NCBI GenBank assembly: GCA_003506795.1
Contig: DNYO01000165.1
Location: forward strand, 1 to 5,714
Reading direction: 5' to 3'
Source: Deltaproteobacteria bacterium
Lineage (GTDB): Bacteria; Desulfobacterota; Syntrophorhabdia; Syntrophorhabdales; Syntrophorhabdaceae
DNA length: 5,714 nucleotides
Shown here: piece by piece, positions 1 through 4,872 of the stretch
How positions within the stretch are numbered: the first letter of the stretch is position 1
Layout of the letters: the number at the start of each line of letters is the position of its first letter
The notes under the pieces: model-generated
What the model was told of the DNA's origin: nothing
Database searches by the model: none
The model's input: only the letters and a program-made list of their open reading frames with translations
Translations under genes and position numbers: made by a program

Positions 1-1
1 C

Positions 2-679
2 GACCTCGAGGTCTTCGCCGAGAAACACGGCCTGAAGATCGTCACCATCGCGGACCTGATCAAGTATAAGACGAAAAATGAAAGGCTCGTTCGCCGCGTG
101 GCGGAGACGCGCATACCAACCCGGTTCGGCGGCGAGTTCACGCTCATAGCATACGAAAACGATATCGACAAGAAGACGCATCTGGCCCTCGTGAAAGGAG
201 ATATAAATCCCGACGAAGCGGTGCTTGTCCGGGTCCATTCCGAGTGCTTCACCGGTGATGTCCTCGGCTCCATGCGCTGCGACTGTGGCGAACAGCTGCA
301 GAAAGCCCTGAAGATGATAGAGCATGAAAAGAAGGGTGTCTTCGTTTACATGCGCCAGGAAGGACGCGGGATCGGCCTTGCCAACAAGCTCAAGGCGTAC
401 AGCCTTCAGGACTGCGGTCACGATACCGTCGAGGCAAACATTGCGCTGGGTTTCTCCCCCGATCTTCGGGACTACGGCATCGGCGCCCAGATACTCAGCG
501 ATATCGGCGTGCGCAAGATGCGTCTGCTCACGAATAATCCGAAGAAGATCAAGGGCCTTGAAGGATACGGCCTGACAGTTGTCGAACGGGTGCCCATCGA
601 AATGGTGCCGACAAAAGACAACATCGCCTATCTCACGACCAAGCAGAAAAAGCTCGGTCATATCTTAAATAACATATAA
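2..679 (+). CDS. ribBA: Bifunctional DHBP synthase / GTP cyclohydrolase II, 3' part
   Basis: This is the 3' end of a riboflavin-biosynthesis fusion gene; the start is outside the window. The first ~32 codons read as the C-terminal tail of 3,4-dihydroxy-2-butanone-4-phosphate synthase (LEVFAEKHGLKIVTIADLI). A complete GTP cyclohydrolase II domain follows. It opens GTP, releasing formate and pyrophosphate, to give the pyrimidine precursor of riboflavin. Visible family signatures are the zinc cysteines (codons at 245, 278 and 284, in SECFTGD and RCDCGEQL), the RQEGRGIGL segment, the DLRDYGIGAQIL block with the conserved Arg and Tyr, and the LLTNNPKK segment. A GTG at 98 could be mistaken for the start of a stand-alone ribA, but the reading frame is open to the left edge and matches the RibB tail, so a fusion is much more likely. 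The stop is 9 nt before the chosen ribH ATG, indicating one transcript. The enzyme is cytoplasmic. Confidence 0.96.
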   Translation, partial: DLEVFAEKHGLKIVTIADLIKYKTKNERLVRRVAETRIPTRFGGEFTLIAYENDIDKKTHLALVKGDINPDEAVLVRVHSECFTGDVLGSMRCDCGEQLQKALKMIEHEKKGVFVYMRQEGRGIGLANKLKAYSLQDCGHDTVEANIALGFSPDLRDYGIGAQILSDIGVRKMRLLTNNPKKIKGLEGYGLTVVERVPIEMVPTKDNIAYLTTKQKKLGHILNNI

Positions 680-688
680 GGGGTGGAC

Positions 689-1177
689 ATGGTACGAGAG
701 GGCAAGCTCAACGCGAAAGGTTTCAGGTTTGCAATCGTCGTAAGCAGGTTCAACAGTTTCATAACCGACCGGCTCGTGGAAGGTGCACTCGATGCCCTCA
801 AACGGCATGGGGCGGACGAGAACAAAATCGATATCTACCGGGTCCCCGGTTCCTTCGAGATCCCGCTGGCAGCCAGATTGCTCGCCAAAAAGAAGGATAT
901 CGATGCCGTCGTATGCCTGGGCGCCGTGATCAAGGGAGCGACTCCCCATTTCCACTATGTCGCATCGGAAGTGACGAAGGGGATAGCCCAGTCTTCCCTC
1001 GAACTGGAGAAGCCCATATCCTTCGGGATCATCACCAGCGACAGTATCGAACAGGCCATTGAACGGGCGGGTACGAAGGCCGGCAACAAGGGTTATGATG
1101 CCGCCGTCTCGGCCATCGAGATGGTCAACCTCATCAAGGAAAACAACTTGTGCGCAGACGGAAAGCGAGAGAGCTAG
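689..1177 (+). CDS. ribH: 6,7-dimethyl-8-ribityllumazine synthase
   Basis: Lumazine synthase condenses 5-amino-6-ribitylaminouracil with the dihydroxybutanone phosphate made by the RibB half of the upstream protein, the penultimate step of riboflavin synthesis. The 162-residue product carries the family landmarks in order: VVSRFNSFIT near the N-terminus, VPGSFEIPLAARLLA, AVVCLGAVIKGATPHFHYV with the conserved catalytic His, and GTKAGNKGYDAA near the C-terminus, where phosphate is bound. The ATG at 689 is preferred because AAGGGG (678-683) sits 5 nt upstream. A GTG at 683, two codons earlier in frame, would overlap that ribosome-binding site. The length is slightly above the usual ~155 residues, mostly because of a polar C-terminal extension (LCADGKRES). 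The last 28 nt overlap nusB. Members of this family assemble into pentamers or 60-subunit shells; which form applies here cannot be told. Confidence 0.96.
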   Translation: MVREGKLNAKGFRFAIVVSRFNSFITDRLVEGALDALKRHGADENKIDIYRVPGSFEIPLAARLLAKKKDIDAVVCLGAVIKGATPHFHYVASEVTKGIAQSSLELEKPISFGIITSDSIEQAIERAGTKAGNKGYDAAVSAIEMVNLIKENNLCADGKRES

Positions 1178-1572
1178 CCCTGAGAATGCTCTACCAGGTG
1201 GAGACCGCCGGGGACGATCCCGAACGGGCCCTCACCGGGTACTGCTCGCTATTTCCTTACCAGCAGGATATCGTAGACTATGCGAAACACCTTCTCGTCG
1301 GGATCGGCACTCACCAGGAACAGATAGACGAGTTCATCCGGAAGGCGTGCGAACACTGGAGGATAGACCGAATCGCCTATGTGGACAAGAATGTCCTCAG
1401 GATCGGGGTCTTCGAGATGATATTTTCCGGTGACGTCCCTCCCAAGGTGGCCATCGATGAGGCCATCGAGATGGGGAAAAAATACGGCAGCGAAGACTCC
1501 CGGGAGTTCATAAACGGCGTCCTGGACAGAATCTTGAAAGACTTCTACGGGGAAGATCGACAAAACACGTGA
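1150..1572 (+). CDS. nusB: Transcription antitermination factor NusB
   Basis: NusB is a small all-helical RNA-binding protein. With NusE (ribosomal protein S10) it binds boxA RNA and helps RNA polymerase read through rRNA operons. The 140-residue product has the usual family length and signatures: the basic N-terminus MRRRKARELALRMLYQVE, which contacts boxA RNA in the family, then HWRIDRIAYVDKNVLRIGVFEM in the middle, then VPPKVAIDEAIEMGKKYG and EFINGVLDRIL at the C-terminus. The start is a GTG inside the end of ribH, in a different frame, overlapping it by 28 nt. AAGGA at 1136-1140 precedes it by 9 nt and supports this start. The ribH-nusB pairing is common in bacteria, and the overlap suggests coupled translation. 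Confidence 0.96.
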   Translation: MRRRKARELALRMLYQVETAGDDPERALTGYCSLFPYQQDIVDYAKHLLVGIGTHQEQIDEFIRKACEHWRIDRIAYVDKNVLRIGVFEMIFSGDVPPKVAIDEAIEMGKKYGSEDSREFINGVLDRILKDFYGEDRQNT

Positions 1573-1603
1573 GGTGGTTCGACTATCTCCTTCTGTTTGA
1601 ATC

Positions 1604-1640
1604 GTGAAACCCTGGACGTAAACGGTTCACTATGGTTCAC
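1604..1640 (+). promoter_or_regulatory. Possible hairpin pair around the NYN gene start
   Basis: GTGAA-a-CC (1604-1611) is complementary to GGTTCAC at 1624-1630, leaving one bulged A. The same GGTTCAC recurs at 1634-1640, so two mutually exclusive hairpins are possible. The second one would enclose the ATG at 1632. No good Shine-Dalgarno sequence precedes that ATG. This could be a translational control element, but the stems are only seven pairs and may be chance. Confidence 0.25.
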
Positions 1641-2132
1641 ATCGTTATAGACGGATACAATTACATCAACCGGATCAGTGCCTCCTCAGTGCAGAAAGGT
1701 GCATCGATGGACCTTCTCCGGAGGGAATTTCTGGAGAAGTGCGCCCGGTACAAGAAGGCCAGACCGGCCCGGGTAACGGTTGTGTTCGATGCCTACGACA
1801 CTGTTTCGCCGGGCAGGCACAGCGAAAACGTCAGAGGAATCGAGGTCGTCTATTCGAGAGAAGGCGAAACAGCCGACGACGTCATCATCGGCTGGATACG
1901 CAAGAGACCGGCGGGCCTGATCGTAGTCAGTTCCGACCGCGCAATAATCGATGAGGCCAAGGCAAAAGGCATCGCCTTCCTGACTCCTGTCAAGCTGGCC
2001 GAAATGATGGCAACCCCGGCGTTCGAGGCCAAAGAAGATGATGACGAGGAAGACCGTCACCCAAAAAAAGGCAACCCCCGCAAACTCCCCAAGAAACTCC
2101 GCAAAGTGGTAAAAGCGATAGATAAGTTATGA
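1632..2132 (+). CDS. NYN/PIN-like domain protein, putative RNase (YacP-like)
   Basis: This 166-residue protein resembles the NYN (YacP/DUF901-like) branch of PIN-fold nucleases. Visible motifs are VIDGYN (residues 5-10), VVFDAYD (50-56), REGETADDVI (76-85) and VVSSD (98-102). Together they supply the acidic residues D7, D53, D82/D83 and D102 expected at a metal-dependent nuclease site. A nuclease fold is therefore likely, but the substrate is unknown; characterised relatives such as Bacillus Rae1 cut mRNA on ribosomes. After residue ~130 the protein leaves the domain and becomes a low-complexity tail, first acidic (EAKEDDDEED) and then strongly basic (about 10 Lys/Arg in the last 25 residues), which could bind RNA or ribosomes. 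The ATG at 1632 is the only usable start, since an in-frame stop lies at 1605, and it lacks a clear ribosome-binding site. The gene lies 59 nt after nusB with no terminator visible, so it probably belongs to the same operon. Confidence 0.8.
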   Translation: MVHIVIDGYNYINRISASSVQKGASMDLLRREFLEKCARYKKARPARVTVVFDAYDTVSPGRHSENVRGIEVVYSREGETADDVIIGWIRKRPAGLIVVSSDRAIIDEAKAKGIAFLTPVKLAEMMATPAFEAKEDDDEEDRHPKKGNPRKLPKKLRKVVKAIDKL

Positions 2133-2209
2133 AAAGAGGTTATGGGTAATGGGTCATGGGTAATGGGAAAGGAGTTTTTCCTATCACCTGTTACCCATGA
2201 CCTCTTTTC
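2131..2209. repeat. Long inverted repeat, possible terminator or MITE-like palindrome
   Basis: The 19-nt arms 2131-2149 (GAAAAGAGGTTATGGGTAA) and 2191-2209 (TTACCCATGACCTCTTTTC) are complementary with a single mismatch, which would be a G-U pair in RNA. The 41-nt interior has a further small stem, GGAAA (2166-2170) with TTTCC (2177-2181). The left arm begins inside the stop codon of the NYN gene, and the right arm runs into a pyrimidine-rich stretch just before the next promoter. It probably ends the ribBA-nusB transcript. Its length and internal repeats are unlike a simple intrinsic terminator and suggest a dispersed repeat element. Confidence 0.7.
2142..2169 (+). repeat. Four-unit heptanucleotide tandem repeat
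   Basis: Four consecutive 7-mers are seen: ATGGGTA, ATGGGTC, ATGGGTA and ATGGGAA. The higher-order period is 14 nt, with ATGGGTAATGGG repeated exactly at 2142 and 2156. Units one and three can each pair with the single TTACCCAT at 2191-2198, giving alternative hairpins. Similar heptad repeats occur between genes in several bacterial groups. Their role is unknown. Confidence 0.8.
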
Positions 2210-2211
2210 TC

Positions 2212-2240
2212 TTGACAAACATTTTCCGTGCTGGTAAAAA
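2212..2240 (+). promoter_or_regulatory. Sigma70-type promoter for the porin gene
   Basis: A consensus -35 box TTGACA (2212-2217) is followed after 17 nt by TAAAAA (2235-2240), preceded by TG one base upstream (TGGTAAAAA), the extended -10 form. Transcription would start near 2247. This would give the porin mRNA a leader of about 170 nt. The promoter lies immediately after the inverted repeat that ends the previous operon. Confidence 0.65.
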
Positions 2241-2246
2241 TTAAAA

Positions 2247-2418
2247 AATATTAATGAAAGGAGGTTCCGGCCAAACTATTTCTGCGTTAACGCCGCGCCA
2301 GTAAATTCAACGGGTGTCTTTCAGGATACCTTCAAAGAGTAAATTCAGAGCAGTTCCAAAAAAGCATCATCCAAAATAGTAATTTCGAAAATAATTAAAA
2401 ATCCCAAAGGGGGAAACT
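2247..2418 (+). promoter_or_regulatory. Long 5' leader of the porin mRNA
   Basis: This AT-rich leader holds several small structures but no recognised riboswitch. AAAGGAGGT (2257-2265) is a near-perfect Shine-Dalgarno sequence with no start codon at a useful distance. GCGTTAACGC (2284-2293) is a 10-nt palindrome. GGTGTC (2313-2318) and GATACC (2325-2330) form a short hairpin. AGTAAATTCA occurs at 2300-2309 and 2338-2347, with a weaker copy AGTAATTTCG at 2378-2387. The real ribosome-binding site of the porin is AAAGGGGG (2406-2413). Outer-membrane protein leaders are often regulated by small RNAs or proteins, but nothing here identifies the regulator. Confidence 0.4.
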
Positions 2419-3696
2419 ATGAAGAAAACAGCTTTTCTTCTGCTTGCTCTGCTCCTTGTCATCCCGGCATTGAGCAATGCGGCCAGCGTAACAAGCAGAT
2501 ACGATGTTACATTCGGGGGTTTTGTAAAATACGATCTGGGCTACTCAACCCAGAACACTCACGCGGATCCCGCGACGGCCTTCAGGGGCAGCAGTTCCGA
2601 CAGGGCAGTCATGGCGGACGAGTATGGCAATACCTTCGCCACCGGCGGAGAGACCCGTTTCAACTTTCTCGTCAAGGGACCCGATCTGTGGGGCGCCAGG
2701 ACAAGCGCCTTCATCGAAGGCGACTTCCGCGGCGTGACAACGGGCAACCAGTACGGCGGATTCCAGCTGAGGCATGCCTTCATGAAAATGAACTGGCAGT
2801 CAGCGGAACTGATGATCGGCCAGAACTGGCAGCAGTGGGGTATGCCCTACTACGTATCGGCGATCGGCGCCAATGACTTCGCGCAGTACCTCAAGGGCAT
2901 CAGGACACCTCAGATCGCCTACCGGTTCTTCATCGGAAAAGAGTTCAACGCCATGTTGGGCGTTACCTCCGCGACGGACTGGTCAGACGGAACCCGCCAG
3001 TACAATGACGGCTACGCCAGGAGCAACTGGCCGGGGCTCCAGGGCGAGATCGCATACTGGACCGACCGCTGCGGCAAGATCGGCCCCCACACCATGAAGC
3101 TCGCGCTTGGCGGCTACTACGGCAAAGATGAGGAATTGACCGACCCTATTACCGACGTCACCAAATCGGATAGGGTCAATGCCTGGGTGACAGCATTCAG
3201 GTACTCCATACCCATCATTCCCGAGAAACAGGGCAACAAGGCAATGGCCGTTCTTCTCAACGGCAATTTCTTCATCGGTCAAAACGTGGCGGGCAACAAC
3301 TGGATGTCCCCGGGCAACCCCAGTCCCAGTAACGGTGCCTACCTGAGACCGGGCCGGGATGCGGCGGCCCCGACGCTTTTCGGTCTTTACGCCCAGGCGT
3401 CCTGGTGGCTCACCGACACGCTGTCACTCAACGGCATGTATGGCTACCTGAAGTACAACTACAGCGAATGGGCACGCACCAACAGCGCACCGGCACGCGA
3501 CCGCGTCAACATGATGCAGGCCTATGCCGCGAACCTCCTCTGGGATGCGAACCAGGCAGTCAGGTTTGGTATCCAGTGGATGACGATGTTCACCGGTTTC
3601 AACGGCAAGGGCCAGGGAGCAGGTACAGGCGCAGGCTTCGCCGATGGCAATGGCCAGGTCGATCAGTACAGATTCGCAGCCTGGTATTTCTTCTAA
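2419..3696 (+). CDS. Outer-membrane beta-barrel protein, porin-like
   Basis: The product is a 425-residue exported protein. It starts with a classic Sec signal peptide: MKK, a Leu/Ala-rich core to about residue 18, and a likely signal peptidase I cut after SNA (residue 21). The mature part is rich in alternating aromatic and polar stretches typical of beta strands, for example GGFVKYDLGY (33-42), LRHAFMKMNW (117-126), ELMIGQNWQQWG (130-141) and FGLYAQASWWL (321-331). The last strand, YRFAAWYFF, ends in Phe, as needed for insertion by the BAM complex. The general pattern recalls large porins and DcaP-type channels, so passive or facilitated uptake of small solutes is likely, but the substrate is not evident. 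A Gly-rich stretch (396-411) just before the last strand is probably a loop. One lone Cys (218) is present. The ATG has a strong AAAGGGGG five nt upstream. The gene is monocistronic, with its own promoter and terminator. Confidence 0.85.
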   Translation: MKKTAFLLLALLLVIPALSNAASVTSRYDVTFGGFVKYDLGYSTQNTHADPATAFRGSSSDRAVMADEYGNTFATGGETRFNFLVKGPDLWGARTSAFIEGDFRGVTTGNQYGGFQLRHAFMKMNWQSAELMIGQNWQQWGMPYYVSAIGANDFAQYLKGIRTPQIAYRFFIGKEFNAMLGVTSATDWSDGTRQYNDGYARSNWPGLQGEIAYWTDRCGKIGPHTMKLALGGYYGKDEELTDPITDVTKSDRVNAWVTAFRYSIPIIPEKQGNKAMAVLLNGNFFIGQNVAGNNWMSPGNPSPSNGAYLRPGRDAAAPTLFGLYAQASWWLTDTLSLNGMYGYLKYNYSEWARTNSAPARDRVNMMQAYAANLLWDANQAVRFGIQWMTMFTGFNGKGQGAGTGAGFADGNGQVDQYRFAAWYFF

Positions 3697-3703
3697 AAAC
3701 GAA

Positions 3704-3723
3704 AGGGGCCCTTCGGGGCCCCT
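3704..3723. terminator. Bidirectional hairpin terminator with UUCG loop
   Basis: AGGGGCCC (3704-3711) and GGGCCCCT (3716-3723) form a perfect 8-bp stem around a TTCG tetraloop, 7 nt after the porin stop codon. The plus side has no T-run. On the minus strand the stem is followed by TTTCGTTTTT, so it is a better intrinsic terminator for the flavoprotein gene arriving from the right. It probably separates the two convergent genes. Confidence 0.85.
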
Positions 3724-3751
3724 AAACTCCAGGTTGAAATAAAACCGTCTT

Positions 3752-4612
3752 CTACCCCGGCTCGATCCATTCCCCCTCATTCTTGTAGGGGATGATGGTT
3801 CTCATGATCTCTTTTTTCTTTTCCGCGAAGCGCTGTTTCATGCCGCGAAGCCACTCCCGGTGCAGAAGCATATGCTCGGGAGGCCCCAGAATGCCGCCTT
3901 CTTTTTTCCGCACAAAAGCGCCTTGCGCATCGATGGTGAAACTGCCGTGGCAGACGGTGCAGACAAAAGCCTTTCCTGCGACCCGGATGATCTCGCAGCC
4001 GCAGAAGGGGCAACCCTTTTTCCGCCTTATTCTCCGGGATGAAAAAAGCGCCTTTCCCAACTGCTCTGCGCGGGCCGCGCCGGCTTTGGTCATCAGTGCC
4101 TCACCGGGAAGCGCCGCCCTGATGGAAAGACTCGCTTTGACGGAAAGCCCGAGAAAGGCCGCGAAGGTCTCTAGCATCTGGGGCGCCATTCCGATCCGTC
4201 CCGGCATGCCAAAAAAATTAAGAAGGATCACAGGTTTGCCATAGGTCCTCTCAAGAACGCTGAAGAAAAGAAAACCCCTGTCGAGAATGTTCTTGATAAT
4301 CGCATTGGCGCCAAGGTAGTAGACGGGTGAAGCAACGATGATGGCGTCGGCATTTGCGATCTCGCGAAGGAGGAATTCCATGTCGTCCTTTACGGGACAA
4401 TCATTGCCCATAACGCAGCTGTAACAGGCCCGGCACGCCCCTATCCTCAACGTTGTCAGCCTTATGAGCCTGAGCGTATGCACCTCGGGGATATGGCGGG
4501 AGATCTCCTTCGTGAAGGTCTCGCAATTTCCAAGGGTCCTCGGCGAGGCGATGAGTGCAAGAACCCTGCGGGGTTTCTGATCTATAGCGGTATCGGGCTT
4601 GATTTTGTCCAT
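3752..4612 (-). CDS. Iron-sulfur flavoprotein (NADPH-dependent FMN reductase family) with zinc ribbon
   Basis: The 286-residue protein has a flavodoxin-like FMN domain in about residues 15-190. The phosphate-binding loop is ASPRTLGNCE (22-31), and the family segment SPVYYLGANAIIKNILDR (95-112) is clear. Between them lies a cysteine cluster C60-x2-C63-x2-C66-x5-C72 followed by DDM, the pattern that binds a [4Fe-4S] cluster in iron-sulfur flavoproteins of anaerobes. A C-terminal extension carries C201-P-F-C204 and C218-T-V-C221, spaced like a zinc ribbon, followed by a basic, probably helical tail. It is likely a cytoplasmic electron-transfer flavoprotein; donor and acceptor are unknown. The ATG at 4612 is supported by AAAGGG at 4618-4623 on the minus strand, 5 nt upstream. 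The gene stands alone, convergent with the porin gene and divergent from ftsH, so neighbours give no functional clue. Confidence 0.85.
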   Translation of the reverse strand: MDKIKPDTAIDQKPRRVLALIASPRTLGNCETFTKEISRHIPEVHTLRLIRLTTLRIGACRACYSCVMGNDCPVKDDMEFLLREIANADAIIVASPVYYLGANAIIKNILDRGFLFFSVLERTYGKPVILLNFFGMPGRIGMAPQMLETFAAFLGLSVKASLSIRAALPGEALMTKAGAARAEQLGKALFSSRRIRRKKGCPFCGCEIIRVAGKAFVCTVCHGSFTIDAQGAFVRKKEGGILGPPEHMLLHREWLRGMKQRFAEKKKEIMRTIIPYKNEGEWIEPG

Positions 4613-4631
4613 GGTGTCCCTTTCTTATTGC

Positions 4632-4669
4632 ACACCGGTTTTTGAAATGCAAGAAAAACCACGTGGTGT
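4632..4669. promoter_or_regulatory. Bulged inverted repeat upstream of the flavoprotein gene
   Basis: ACACCGGTTTTT (4632-4643) is complementary to AAAAACC (4654-4660) plus GGTGT (4665-4669). Only the four bases ACGT on the right side are left out, and the loop is 10 nt. The right side also contains the 10-nt palindrome ACCACGTGGT (4658-4667). The element lies 20 to 57 nt upstream of the flavoprotein start, a suitable place for an operator or a leader hairpin. No convincing promoter boxes were found for this gene. Confidence 0.4.
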
Positions 4670-4835
4670 AAGGGGCCCGGGATCAAGGAAAGGCAACGGT
4701 CACAAAGTTTGTCGCCCCCTTTCCCATGGCCGGAAAACCTCGGGTTATTCTGCCTGAAAATACAAGCGTTTTTCTCATCTTTTCCCCTATCCCTTCACCC
4801 TGAGCCTGAACCCTTACTCTGAATACCTGAGAATA

Positions 4836-4865
4836 TTGATAATTAAGGAAATTTTGTGGTAAAAT
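4836..4865 (+). promoter_or_regulatory. Sigma70-type promoter for ftsH
   Basis: TTGATA (4836-4841, five of six bases of the -35 consensus) is followed after 18 nt by TAAAAT (4860-4865, five of six of the -10), with an extended TGG immediately before it. The expected start point is about 4871-4873, practically at the ftsH ATG. The boxes are better than most chance matches. Whether the resulting mRNA has any leader is discussed in the findings. Confidence 0.6.
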
Positions 4866-4872
4866 ATGGCCT

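Noticed and set aside
98..679. Stand-alone ribA starting at GTG 98
   Set aside because: The frame is open to the left edge and the upstream codons encode the end of a RibB domain, so this is the second half of a fused ribBA.
683..688. GTG at 683 as the ribH start
   Set aside because: It overlaps the best ribosome-binding site (AAGGGG, 678-683); the ATG at 689 has that site at the proper distance.
2142..2209. CRISPR-like or phage attachment repeat
   Set aside because: The repeat units are only 7 nt with no spacers, and no integrase, cas gene or tRNA is nearby.
2254..2304. 16-residue leader peptide in the porin leader
   Set aside because: Its ATG has no upstream ribosome-binding site and the peptide shows no attenuation-like codon run. 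Only the orphan Shine-Dalgarno motif was kept as an observation.
3792..4244. 150-codon plus-strand ORF opposite the flavoprotein gene
   Set aside because: It is antisense to a gene with clear family motifs and has no recognisable domain of its own; it is best explained as a shadow frame.
4613..4700. Sigma54 promoter upstream of the flavoprotein gene
   Set aside because: The GG and GC pair seen on the minus strand (TGGTTTTTCTTGC) is 8 nt apart instead of the 10 needed.
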